This document shows, one piece after another, positions 38,291 to 49,972 of a stretch of 64,000 nucleotides of DNA. The stretch's first letter is position 1; each line of letters opens with the position of its first letter. The stretch is from positions 1 to 64,000 of the forward strand of contig JALNQF010000186.1 in the NCBI GenBank assembly GCA_028456385.1. The letters run 5' to 3'. This stretch comes from Ophiosphaerella korrae (lineage: Eukaryota; Ascomycota; Dothideomycetes; Pleosporales; Phaeosphaeriaceae). The translations under genes and the position numbers were made by a program. The notes below the pieces were generated by a model, which searched no databases, was not told the DNA's origin, and was given only the letters and a program-made list of their open reading frames with translations.

Positions 38291-38739
38291 TAGTACTATT
38301 AATAATAAATAAAGAGACGTTAGGAACGTCTAATATAATAGGAGCTAGAGTAGCCTCTACTACGTCCTTAAGGTCTATCTTAGCCTCTAAGGTACAAGAC
38401 TATTTAGACGATTTAGCGTTATTATAAGCTTTTATCTTACAAAAACACTTAATATAATAATAAAAATCTACTAGCTTATAAAAAGTTAGCTTACGCTTAG
38501 CTTTAGCTTTTACAAGCTATAATAATAGTATCTTTTAAGCCTAGTTAATAGCTTACCCTATATAACTTAGTAAAAAGAAACTATATAGAAATTAAGCACT
38601 TACACTCTATAAGAGAAATACCTAAAGGAGTATATTTATACTAAATATTAGTAAGAATATACTTACTATAATACTTACTATCCTTTAAAGATATAAGACA
38701 AGTAAGCTTTAACTAAGTACAATAGGCGTAAGGAAACAT
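38226..38739 (-). pseudogene. antisense Zn2Cys6-like / coiled-coil gene relic (A2 copy)
   Basis: The best copy for the start: ATG at 38737-38739 is intact. Exon 1 (38604-38739, 136 nt) has Cys codons intact at 7 and 14, and Tyr at 4, 24, 27 and 34. Intron 38558-38603 is 46 nt with a perfect GTAAGT donor and TATATAG acceptor. Splicing gives TGG at the junction. Exon 2 (38226-38557, 2 + 330 nt) continues in the coiled-coil-like frame. Without splicing the two parts are in different frames. It is transcribed toward pol, so its promoter would have to lie in or near the 3' LTR. RIP stops make it non-functional. Confidence 0.65.
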
Positions 38740-38901
38740 TTTAACTCTATTACGAGTAATACAAGTAATAAAAAGAAGTTTATTGTAATTAGAATAAGAA
38801 GATATAGAGAATAATAAAGAACTAGAAATAAATAAAGAAACTAGACTAATAACCTTAGGCCTAAGGTAGAGAAATAAAAACCTACCTAGAGAGGAGAATA
38901 G

Positions 38902-39396
38902 TATTATAGCTATAATAAGAGAAAACTAATTTAAGCTAGTTAGCCCTACTATAGATAATAAAAGTACGTATAACTTATAGGGTAATAAACTTAACTAGGA
39001 AACTAACTACAATAGAGACACGTAATAAATTCGCGATTTACAATCTTAGCAAATACAAAGTATAAAGCTAAGTGCGTAATAAATTCGCGATTTGCAATCT
39101 TAGTAAATATAAAGTATAAAGCTAAGCATGTAATAAATTTGTAATTTGCGATCTTAGTAAATACAAAGTACAAAGCTAGCTAAGGGACCTAGGTATATAG
39201 TTAGTAGTAATATCTATTACTAGGATAGTATTAGTAATTTAATCCTTTAACTATAGAACGCTAATACAAGATAGTTACAAGATATCTTCTATTATTTATA
39301 GTTATTGTAGATCCTAATACAAGCCTTTGTTATTACTTCTTAATCTACTAATAACCTAAAGGCTATTAGGAGTTAACCCTAAGTAAGCCCGTTACA
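38902..39396 (+). repeat. 3' LTR of A2 (495 bp)
   Basis: Preceded by the purine tract AGAGAGGAGAATAG (38888-38901) and followed by TSD CCTAC. Cassette of three about 54-bp units at about 39018-39178, as in the 5' LTR. Confidence 0.93.
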
Positions 39397-39401
39397 CCTA
39401 C

Positions 39402-40650
39402 TTTAAAGAAAAAATACTCTAGGTATAATAAAAGTAAGTAGCCTAAGCTATTACTTTTTACTAAAGTAGACTAGTATATAAAGTTAGTAACTAAGCTTAT
39501 ATTAGTATAGCTAATTAGAAAACTAACTACTTAACTCTAAAATTAGACTACTAATAAGTAGGCCTATACTTTATTAAGAGAGTTATCTATAATAGTAGAG
39601 TATATAAGCTAGTACTACTTTAAGAAATACTAAGTAAGAGTATACTCTTAGTTTTCTTACTAAAACTCTTACGCTCTAGAGATTAGAAGCCTTTACTAGA
39701 TTAAGACCTACTATAGCTAATCTTTATTATTATTACTAATAAAGAAACTAGTAGTATATATAAAGAATACTTAGTAGAAGCTATCTTAGATATACGCTTT
39801 AAAGAGCGTAGAAAATATATAGAATAATACTACTTAGTTTACTAAACTAGCTATAATAAACTTATATAAGAGCTAGTAGAAGAATTTATAAAATATAAAG
39901 CTACTTTTAACTTTTACTAGAACTACTTAGAGAAAGCTAAACTACTAACTCTACGTATACCTAAAAAATAAAGCTCTAATAAAGATATAACCTATTAAAG
40001 TACCCTAGCTTATTAATAGGTATAAAAAAGCTTCTCTAAAAGTGTAATTACTACTTTTAATCCTTACTAGAACTACTTAGAGAAGTTTAAAACTACTAAC
40101 TATATACTCTAAAATAGAACCTTAATAAAGATATAATCTATTAGGGTACTCTAGCCTATTAATAGGTATAAAAAAGGGCCTTTCTAAAGTATAATTAAAA
40201 AACTTTACTACTAGCTAAAGCTAAATTATAGCGTAAAAAATAGTAGAAGTAGTTTACTTTAACTAGTAAGTATAAGACTTTTTTTAAGATAAAGCCTACT
40301 CTTACTACTATAGCTATAACTACTATACTCCCTTATAACTAGTTATATATAGGTTTAGTTTACTATTATAGAATTTATAACTAGCTACTAAATTCTTAGC
40401 TAAAGCTACTCTATACTATCTACTTCCTAATACTTATAAATATTAGGCTTACTAAGTCCTTTATATTAATAAACCTACTTATTATAAAGCTTATATCTAT
40501 AGTAAGTACTTATATAGAAATCTAGTACTATTAAGTTACTTAGTAATATTAACTTTACCTTCTATTATACTATATATAAATACTTTTAGGTTTAATTTTA
40601 TTAGCGTAGAGTAGAAGTAGTAAAAAAGAGTTTATAGTTAATACATTTTA
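39402..40650 (+). pseudogene. hAT-like transposase relic, piece 2
   Basis: Read in the frame beginning at 39723, codons 39750-39905 give a segment resembling the C-terminal half of hAT transposases. A Tyr-rich start leads to an Ala-Ile-Leu-Asp-x-Arg-Phe-Lys core (about 39780-39803), then aromatic residues and a helix ending in a Glu-Glu-Phe-Ile-Lys-Tyr-type stretch. The upstream part (39423-39720) is open in the same frame apart from RIP stops. The C-terminal dimerisation motif is not clear. It was one segment with 18595-18700 and 47706-47984 before A2 and A5 inserted. The hAT call rests on one motif region and could be wrong. Confidence 0.42.
39901..40197 (+). repeat. 150-bp direct tandem duplication inside the hAT-like relic
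   Basis: Two imperfect copies, 39901-40050 and 40051-40197. Each opens with CTACTTTTAA, continues with ACTAGAACTACTTAGAGAA and ends with GTATAATTA or GTGTAATTA. A period of 150 is a multiple of 3, so a reading frame would be kept. The copies have diverged, so the duplication predates much of the RIP. Confidence 0.8.
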
Positions 40651-41096
40651 TGTTATAAGTTACTTAGAGTTAACTTCCTAGTAACCTTAGGGTTATTAGT
40701 AGATTAGGAGGTAATAATAAAAGTTCGTGTTATAATCTACAATAAGCTTATAATAATAGAATAATTCTTATAATATTAATATATTGTCGCTCGTAGTTAA
40801 TAATTGAATTACTAATACTATCCTAATAATAGACGTTACTACTAACTATATACCTATAGTATTTGTATAGCTTTGTAGCTTTATAGCTACTAAGCCTTAT
40901 AAAGCTATAAAGTTCTATAACTACTAGCTTTATAGCTTTGTAATTACTAAGCCTTACGAAGCTGCGAAGTTATTACGTGTCTCTATTATAATTAACTTCC
41001 TAATTAACTTTATTGTCTTATAGATCGTAAATATAGTTATTGTCTATTTTAGGACTAATTAGTTCTATCTAGTTTTCTTCTATTACAGCTGTAATA
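40651..41096 (-). repeat. 3' LTR of A5 (446 bp)
   Basis: Ends (element start) at 41096 with complement TATTACAGCTGTAATAG, next to the purine tract complement CTATCTCTCCCTCTAGG (41097-41113). The cassette at about 40870-40980 is unlike other copies: two units, each a stem-loop of AGCTTTATAG...TTATAAAGCT type. Confidence 0.93.
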
Positions 41097-41258
41097 CTAT
41101 CTCTCCCTCTAGGTAGACTATTATTTCTCTACCTTAAAGCTAAGGTTATTAAGCCTATTTCTTTATTAATTTGTAGTTCTTTATTGTTCTCTATACCTTG
41201 TCGTTCTTAGCGCAATAAAGTGTTACTTGCTAATTAGGTTACTTAAAATAGTGTTAAG

Positions 41259-41784
41259 ATGTTTCCTTATTCTTGTTACAATAGTCTAGGACTAGTTTAT
41301 CTTATATCTTTAAAGGATAGTAAGGCTTATAGTAAGTGTATTTGTACTAATGTTTAGTATTATTATACTCCTTCTAGTGTTTTACTTACTAAGTGTAAGT
41401 ACTTAATTATAACTAGGTCTCTAAATTCTAAGTTATATAGAGTAAGCTATTAATAGAGCTCGAGTAAAACTATTGTTATAGCTAGCTAATACTAAGTAGG
41501 CTTAGTGTAACCTAATCTCTAAGACTACTTATAAGATAGTAGAACTTTAGGCTTATACTAACTACCTTCGTAAGCTAATAGCTTATAATATTGCTAAGTC
41601 GTCTAAATAGTCTTGTACCTTAGAGGCTAAGATAGACCTTAAGGACGCTATAGAGGCTGCTCTAGCTCCTATTATATTAAGTGTTCCTATCTCCTCTCTA
41701 CCTATTAGTAATAGCGTAGGCTTTCTTAGTTTACTACGAGGCGCTCTAGAGGGTTTTAACTTTAGAACTCTTCTAGTTTCTTAG
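41259..41784 (+). pseudogene. antisense Zn2Cys6-like / coiled-coil gene relic (A5 copy)
   Basis: Starts with an intact ATG (41259-41261). Exon 1 (41259-41394) has Cys-equivalent codons at 4, 7, 14, 24, 27 and 34, with codon 27 (41337-41339) still TGT. Intron 41395-41440 is 46 nt, donor GTAAGT and acceptor ATATAG. Exon 2 (41441-41784, 2 + 342 nt) is largely open, helical and coiled-coil-like, then ends in a Pro/Ser/Leu-rich tail. It overlaps the end of pol on the other strand. This is the least damaged copy of exon 2. The likely role is nuclear, but this is inferred from the Cys pattern alone. Confidence 0.65.
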
Positions 41785-44700
41785 AGTAGTTAAGGTTGTC
41801 TTCTAGTTCCTATATATCTTCCTATAGTTACCCTTTCTTATTTATACCTATCTATTTTACTAAATAGTAGTTCCTACTATTATAGAACTAGTATACTAAG
41901 ATCTCTTTAACTTCCTATTCTTCTTGTTCTCTATACGTATCTACTTTATATACTAGTAGTTCTACATTTTATAGTACTATCTTAAGTAGTACTACGTAAA
42001 ATATTAGGTATATCCTTATCTTGTTTAGTAGCTTTAATTTAAATATAACTAGCGTAACTTCTTTCTTAATTTTATATAGTCCTATTTTAACGTAGTCTAG
42101 TTTTAAACTTAGTTGTTTACTTTTAATATTCTTTTATACTAACTATACTTTTTCTCTCTTTTTAAATTAGAGTTCTTCTTTATATTTCTTATTATAATAC
42201 TTTACTATGTAATTGTGTAGAAATTCTATATCTTGTTTTAGTTAATCTTATATATTCTTAAGTCTATTAACAAATTTTCTCTTCTTAGAGACTAAGATAT
42301 TTTAGTTCTTAGTATTCTATATATATTAGGGTTAAATCTATAGTTTATAAAAAAAAGTAATACTCCTATTACTATATTCTTTGCGCTGTTATATACTAAC
42401 TATGCTATAAGTAGTAGCTATACCTAGTTGTTCTAGTTGTAGTTAAGGTAGTATCTTAAGTATTGTTCTACTATCTAATTTATTTGTTCTAACTATCTAT
42501 CTATTTATAGGTAGTATGTAGTAGATATTATATATTGTATTCCTAATTGCGCTATTATTATTTTCTATAGTTTTAATATAAATTTTATATCTCTATCTAT
42601 AATAATCTTATCTAGTAGTCTATATTAACTAATTATAGTTCCTAGAACTTAGTATATAGTAACCTCTATCCCGCTTTTTTCTTTATATAGCCTAAATTAT
42701 AAGTACTTTATAAGTTTATCTACTATTGTTATTATTTTATTATACTTAACTCCTATTATTAAGTCTTTTAACTTAGGTAATTTTATACTAAAGTCTATTG
42801 TAATAACTCTTTATAGTTATTTTAGTACTTCTATTAGTTATAGTATTCTATATAGTATATATCTACTATACTTATTCTTGTAGTATTCTATATAGTCTTA
42901 TAGTACTTCTATTACTAATTATCTTGCTTTTAGAATATAGTATTCTTATAGTAATCTATTTATGGTTTTGTTAATTCCTTAATGTCTATATACTAGTAAT
43001 TTATAGAATTGTTATATAAATTCTCTCTAAATCTTTCTTAGAATATATATTCTTCTATAGGCTTATATAAGCCTTTCTTAGATCTCTAGTTTCTCTATTT
43101 CTTTAGATACTTCTTGCGTTATTTTCTAAATCTATTTATCTAGCTTACTACTTTTTCTTTTAAGTGTTGTAGCTATTTTAGGTATATTTAGGACTAGGTA
43201 TCTTTCTTTATTCTATACTAGAACTATACTAGTAGCGTTTATTTCTTTTTGTAGGTCTAGTCTTCTACTTAGAGTATCTACTAATTAATTGTTTTTTCTT
43301 TTTGTGTATATAATTTCTAAGTTAAATATTAATAAGAATTCTTACTATCTTATATAGCGTTGTAATAAGTCCTTATTTAGTATAAATTCTATAAGGTTCT
43401 TGTAATCTATATAGACCTTTGTCTTGTATTTTACTTTTTATAAATATACTCTCTATTACTTAAATACTTTATAGATTACTAGTATCTCTTTGTTGTAGAT
43501 TAGGTAATTAAGTTCTACTAGTTTTATTTTCTTAGAGAAATACTTAACTAAGTATTCTTGTTTAGTTCTTAGGTCTTCCTATATTAGTGCTATTCTATAG
43601 ACTAAGTTAGATACGTCTATTTTTACTATTACTAGTAAGTCTAGGTTATATATTCTAATAACTAGGTTTTCTATAAACTTCTTTTTAATTATATTAAATA
43701 CTTCTTTATATTCTTTAGTCTATTTAAATAGTGTATCTTTTTTTATAAGTCTTGTTATTAGTTCTATATCTTTAGACTATCTTACTATTAACTTTTTGTA
43801 AAAGTTTACTAGTCTATAAAATTATTATACTTCTTTTAGGTTTTTTAGTGTTAGCTATTCGTTAATTAATTTAATCTTTTCTAGGTTAATTTTAATTTTT
43901 CCTAGTTTAATAATAAATCTAAGGAAGTCTATTTTCTTTATATAGAATTTGCATTTTCTTATTTTAAAGAATAATTTACTTTTAGCTAGTTTTTCTAGTA
44001 CCTTGTGTACGTATTGTATATGTTCTTCCTCTATTTCTAAGAATATAAGGATATTGTCTAGGTATATAAATATAAATACGTCTAAGTACTCTTTTAGTAC
44101 TATATTAATTCTTTTTTAGAAGGCCGCTAGTATATTTATTAGCTTAAAAGGTATAACTAAGTATTTATATAATCTATATTGCGTTCTAAATACTATTTTC
44201 TATTTATTTATTTCTTTAATTCTAATTTAGTAGTAGGCGTTCTAGATGTCTAGTTTTGTAAAGATCTTTACCTTTTATAGTCTATCTTATATCTTGTCTA
44301 TTTATAGTAAAGAGTATTAGTTTTTATTTATAACTATGTTTGTTTTTCTAAAGTCTATATAAGGTTATTTTTCTTTTATTCTCTTTTTATCTACAAATAT
44401 AAGTCTATATACTACTAAGGATTTAGATTCTTATATCTATCCTTTTTTTATTTCTTTTGCAATAAATACTTATTTAATTTTAGATTCTTCTTTAGTTTTT
44501 CTATAGACTAAGCTCTATCTTACGTTTTTTTCTTTCTCTAGTTCTATTACTAGATCCTATAGCTAGTATTCTAGAAGATAGTCTTTAGGCTCTATAAGCT
44601 ATTTCTCCTCTTTCTTATATTCTTTAGAGAATTTTCTCTTGTAAGTACTTATATTAGCCTTTAACATGTCTATTTTGTAGTAGTTAATTCTTCTTATTCT

Positions 44701-47254
44701 CTAATTAATACGTAGGTTAGTTATCTATAACTATAGTATTCCTAAGATTATATTTTATTTATTATTAATTATTGTTATATCTATAACTATATTTTTAATT
44801 GTTATTCCTTTTAGTTCTAGCGTAGAGAGAACTATTTTAAACTTTATAGGTTCCTAGAATAGTTTTCCTTTAATTATACTTAGTTATTAGAGGTACTTCT
44901 TTATTATATAATACATTCCTTATATTTCTATAAACTTTTTTAATATAAAGTTCTTTATAGCTCTACTATTAATTATTAATTATACCTTCTTTTTTTAGTA
45001 GGTACCTGTTTTTGTAATATATAGGCCTCTTATACCTTCTAGCTATTCTTACTTAGGTATTCTTGTAAATTTTCTATTTTTTTAGAGCTATAGCCTTACT
45101 TTAAGTTTATATTCTTTATATTTTAGATATTTATTGTATATATATTTGTACTATAGTCTTCCTAGGACGTATTTCTTAGATAGTTTTAGTCCTAGCCTTA
45201 CTACTAAGTATCTATCTTCTTAGATTATTTCCTATCCTTAGATATCTTCTACTAGAATTACTCTTATATAATTATAGCCTCTTCTCCTTATAAGCTATAT
45301 ATTATTATTTACTTTAGAGTTTCTATATATAATATAATTCTTATCTAAGTATAATATCTATAATACTTTAAAGTATACTAGGTGTTTTAAGTCTATTATT
45401 TTGTTATCCTTTTCCTAGTATTTATCTTTCTTAGGTATATCTATTATTAAGATATATTATACTATTAGTATTCTTAGTATATAGGCTTTATTAATCTATT
45501 GCGTTTTTCTTATAAGGTATTACTATTCTCTTTATATAGGTATTCTTCTTACTATAGCTATATATTATTTTATCTATTCTTAAAATAGTATAAACTTTAT
45601 TTTATTAGGATTACGTTCTTTTTAGTCTTTGTATACTTCCTCTATACTTATAACTAGTAAGTATTTTTAAATAAACTTCTATTCTTTATTTTGTTCTTCT
45701 ATATCTATTATTATACAGCTATTATAGCTATATATATCTAGCTAGGCGTACTCTATACCTCTTATACTAACTTATTTCTTACTTTCTTGTAGTTCTTTAG
45801 AAGAAGCTATAGTAGTTTCTTTACCTAGTACTAGTCCTTTAGCCTAGATTAATAGAATCTAGGGTTCTCTCCTTTCTAAGTCTTCTATTAGTAGGTCTAT
45901 TACGTACGCTATCTCTTTTAGCTACGCTTTTATTCTTTCTTTTATTACTACTACTCTATTCTTCTATAGAAAGTATCTTACTTTTTACTTACTAGAAAGA
46001 TATATATAGTAGTTGTCTTTATAATAAAAAGTCTAATAGAGTATTATATATTATATTTCTTTACTCCTTACTACTTTCTTTTAAGGCTTAGCCTATACTT
46101 TTAGTACTTCTTTCTTATTTTTAGTTGTTTTTAACTATATTTCTTTATCTTTCTTATAGTCCTTACTTTTATAGTCTTTTACAAAGTATCCTAGTTTTCT
46201 ATACTTATAATATACTATATCCTTCTTTTTCTATAATTAGTATTCTTTTACGTAGTAGCCTTTCTTACTACAATTAAAGCACGTAAAGTCTTTGTTCTTC
46301 TTTTTCTTCTTATCCTTGTTAGCGTTAAGGATTATAGGGTCTCTAGTATCCTAGTTTCTAGGTTAGTTACTATACTTGTTCTTTTTCTATTCTCGAAAGT
46401 TGTTATTAATTTAGATTACCTATTACTTTAAGGCTTCTAGTGTTCTAGTTTTCTCTATATAAATTATCTTGTATTAGATTTTTTTATTTAATCTTTGTTT
46501 AAATCGTAATATTAGATCTAATTTATTCTATTCTATATTCTATAATAGTTGTTTAAACTATAATATATATTTAGGAATACTTTTTTGTTATATAAGTCTC
46601 TTAAGCTTTTCTTTAGCTTACTAGGTAATATCTATATCTCTAAATACTACTCTTATTTGCTTAGTAAAGTACTCGTAACTTCTAAAAATTACTTTAGTTT
46701 TATCTTTCTAGGTTATTAGAGAGTATATCGTATAATCTATCTAGTAAGGTTTATACTATCTTATTATATCTTCTTCTAAGTATAATCCTATATATATTAC
46801 CTTCTTTTCTTCTATATTAAAGTATAGTACTTATACGTCTATCTAGAGTTGTACTAATACTATAAAAGGTCTTAGTTTTTCTCTTGTTCTATTAAACTTC
46901 TTAAAGACTAGTATCTTAGGTAGCTTCTTTGTTGTACTTATCTCTAGTCTTTAGGTAATTAGTTCTATCTAGTTCTATCTTTTAATAATAGCTTTAATTT
47001 GTACCTTATTCTACTTTAAATAGTCTTGTAGTTCTTTATTCTATATTTCTAGAGTATTAATTACTATTTTTATATCTTTTTTCTTAGAGATTAGATTATT
47101 TATATAATCCTTAATTACCTTCTATGCTATATTATCTATTAAGTAAATACTTATAGGTGCCTTAGCTACTTATTTAGTTAAACTTTCTACTATTGTATTA
47201 GCTAGACTATATACTACTTATGCTTCGCTCCTCTTAATAACTAAATTAGTAAGG
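41765..47254 (-). pseudogene. gag-pol relic of A5
   Basis: In complement: chromodomain about 41768-41920. Integrase catalytic residues all kept: Glu 42487-42489, Asp 42595-42597, Asp 42793-42795. RNase H first Asp kept (43615-43617). RT box YLDN (44053-44064). Protease Asn-Ser-Arg (44962-44970). Zinc knuckles 46172-46288, the first with both Cys of the leading CxxC intact (46270-46281). Many RIP stops. Collinear with A0 from 43618. Confidence 0.9.
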
Positions 47255-47700
47255 TATTATAGGTTACCTAGGGTCGACTTCCTAGTAACCTTAGAGTTGT
47301 TAGTAGATTAGGAAGTAATAATAAAAGTTTATATTGTAATCTACAATAAGCTTGTAATAATAGAATAATTCTTGTAATATTAATATATTGTCGCTTGTAG
47401 TTAATAATTGAATTACTAATACTATCCTAATAATAGACGTTACTACTAACTATATACCTATAGTATTTGTACAGCTTTGTAGCTTCGTAGCTACTAAGCC
47501 TTACGAAGCTGCGAAGTTCTATAACTACTAGCTTCGTAGCTTTGTAATTGCTAAGCCTTACGAAGCTATAAAGTTATTACGTGTCCCTATTATAATTAAC
47601 TTCCTAATTAACTTTGTTGTCCTATAGATCGTAAATATAGTTATTGTCTATTTTAGGACTAATTAGTTCTATCTAGTTTTGTTCTATTATAGCTGTAATA
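47255..47700 (-). repeat. 5' LTR of A5 (446 bp)
   Basis: Same length as its partner. The stem-loop cassette at about 47472-47582 is built from AGCTTCGTAG...CTTACGAAGCT inverted repeats in two units. Followed by TSD TTTTA. Confidence 0.93.
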
Positions 47701-47705
47701 TTTTA

Positions 47706-47984
47706 TATATAGAAGTTATATAGGTCTTAATTTTATACTAAAATTAGTTAAAACCTTAGCTTTATACTTAGTAAATAATAATTTTAACTCTAAAAAATTA
47801 TTAATATAACTCTTTTATAGTTAACTTCTTTAACTCTAACTACTACTACAACCTAATAGGTATTATTAGTTAATTAGAGCCTTTTTTAAGCTCTAGGAAT
47901 TTACTCTTTAAAAGGAGAGAGACGTATAAAAGAGTTATCTCTTATATCTCTTATTTTTAAACTAATATTATAAACTTACTAATA
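47706..47984 (+). other. hAT-like relic, piece 3, up to the A3 LTR
   Basis: About 280 bp continuing the pre-A5 target sequence. No clear coding motif. It holds a small inverted repeat TAGAGC...GCTCTA near 47875-47895. The five bases before the A3 LTR are TAATA (47980-47984); no matching copy was found downstream because the A3 right flank is another element. Confidence 0.5.
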
Positions 47985-48436
47985 TATTATAGGTATAATA
48001 AGAGAAATCGAGATAAAGCTAATTAGTCTTAACTTAAGTACTAACAAAGTATAAGATAAGTAGAGTAATAACCTAGATTAGAAAGTAAACTACAATTTAA
48101 ATACGTAATATAAAGTAATCTATAATAATATATAATAGATTAGTATAATATATAATAGATTAGTATAATCTATAATTACGTATAATAGATTAAAGTAATC
48201 TATAAAGTTATAAAAACAAATTAGTAAGAATATATAGTTAGTAATAATACGTATTATTAGGATAGTATTAGTAATTTAATCTTTAACTAAAAGTAATAAT
48301 ACTTAATATTATAAGACCTCTTTTATTATTTATAGCCTATTATAGATTACTATATAAGCCTTTATTATTACCTTTTAATTTACTAATACTCTTTTATAGT
48401 AGTTACTTGTAGTTAATAATAAAAAACCTAGTTATA
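47985..48436 (+). repeat. 5' LTR of A3 (452 bp)
   Basis: Starts TATTATAGGTATAATAAG and ends GTTATA before the conserved CCTTACTAATTTAG. The cassette at about 48115-48225 has degenerate AATAGATTA/TAATCTATA units of the A1/A6 type. Confidence 0.86.
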
Positions 48437-49972
48437 CCTTACTAATTTAGTTATTAAGAGAAGTAAAGTATAAGTAGTATATAGTCTAAGCTAATATAAT
48501 AGTAGAAAGCTTAACTAAAAAAAGAAGTAAAGTACTTCTAAGTAGTTATAGGTTAGATAGAACTAACTAGGTAGTAGTTAAAATATACTTAAACAACTTA
48601 ATTACTAAAAAAGGAGATATATAACTTATAATTAAAGCCCTAGAGACGTAGAATAAAGTTTAAATTAAAGCTATTACAGTAGGATAAAACTAGATAGAAT
48701 AAACTACCTAGAGATTAGAAATAAGTACGACTAAGAAGCTACCTAAAATACTTATACTTAAGAAATTTAATAGAATAAAGAAGAAACTAAGACTTTTTCT
48801 AGCCTTAGTATAACTATAGATAGATGTATAGGTACTACACTTTAATATAGAAGAAAAGAAGGTTATATATATTAGAATATACCTAAAAAAGAAGGCTACA
48901 AGATAGTTTAAACCTTACTAGATAGACTATAGCTTATAAGTACTATAAATAAAAAAAGATAAAATAATAGCTATCTTTAGAAGCTATAAATACTTTGTAT
49001 AAAATATAAGAGTAGTATTTAGAGATATTAATATTACCTAATAAGTAGAAGAAAAGCTTAAAAAACTTAAGTAATAGAAAAGTATTCCTAAATATATATT
49101 AGAATATAAATAACTATTATAAAATATAGATTAGAATAAACTATCTCTTATATTAAAGTTTAAATAAAGACTAAATAAAAAAATCTAATATAAACTAATT
49201 TAGATAGAAATACTAAGTATACTAATAGCTCTAAAAGTATAGGTAATATAAGTTAATAATAACCTCTAAGAATAGAGAATAAATAAATATAGTAGATACT
49301 ATAGTAATTATAACGCTAGAGACTATATAATATTAGATACTAATAAAGATAGTAAAAAGAAGAATAAAGACTTTATATACTTTAATTATAGTAAAAAAGG
49401 CTACTATATAAAAGACTACTAATTAAAGAAAAAAGATATAGTATATAATAAATATAAGAAACTAAGATACTTTAAAAAAGACTATAGAAGTAAAAATCCT
49501 AAAAAAGAAAAAGAAGCTTAGTCTAAGATAACTAAGGACAAGAAAGAAGTACCTAAAGTATAGGCTAAGCCCTAAGAAAAAGTAGTAGTAAGTAAAGAAT
49601 TATAATATATAATACTTTACTAGACTTTGTATTATAAAAATAACTATTACGTATACCTTTCTAGTAAATAGAGAGTAGAATAGTTCTTATAAAAGAATAG
49701 AGTAGTAGTAATAAAAGAGAAAATCTAAGAATAAATTAAAGAAACTAATATAGTTACTTCTAAAAGTAATAAAGAGTAAGTTAAAACTAAAAGTATAAAA
49801 TACGCCTAAATTAATAAAAGCTATAATAGATATAGTAGAATAAAATAAGTATTAGTAGTTTATTTAGAAATACTTACTAGTTATAAGTATAGAAGAAGCG
49901 TATAAAGATTAGAAAATACATAATTCTAAGAATATAAAGTTTATAGTATACTAGTAATAGATAGAGTAATAT
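48437..49972 (+). pseudogene. gag relic of A3
   Basis: Collinear with A4 60821-62390. Gag core, then two zinc knuckles at about 49371-49490 with Cys and His codons changed to Tyr. Heavily mutated. Interrupted by the B3 LTR at 49973 near the gag/protease spacer, almost the same place where B1 entered A2. Confidence 0.82.

Larger units (their letters stand above)
18701..39396 (+). mobile_element. Ty3/Gypsy family A copy A2, full length, hosting B1 and B2
   Basis: Complete element with two 495-bp LTRs (18701-19195, 38902-39396) and a perfect 5-bp TSD CCTAC at 18696-18700 and 39397-39401. It is interrupted by B1 (20907-27722) and B2 (29463-36195), each with its own TSD. Without these and one TSD copy each it is 7137 bp. 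The two LTRs share subfamily variants (a TTAAGCTAGTTAGCCC segment and a three-unit cassette) not seen in A1 or A5, which confirms they are one pair. Confidence 0.95.
40651..47700 (-). mobile_element. Ty3/Gypsy family A copy A5, full length
   Basis: 7050 bp, two LTRs of exactly 446 bp, and TSD TTTTA at 40646-40650 and 47701-47705. Minus strand, inserted into the hAT-like relic. No nested insertions. Internal region 6158 bp. Confidence 0.95.

Noticed and set aside
47875..47895. TAGAGC...GCTCTA inverted repeat as a transposon end
   Set aside because: It is a 6-bp arm with no matching terminal repeat at the other side of the hAT-like segment. Too short to support.
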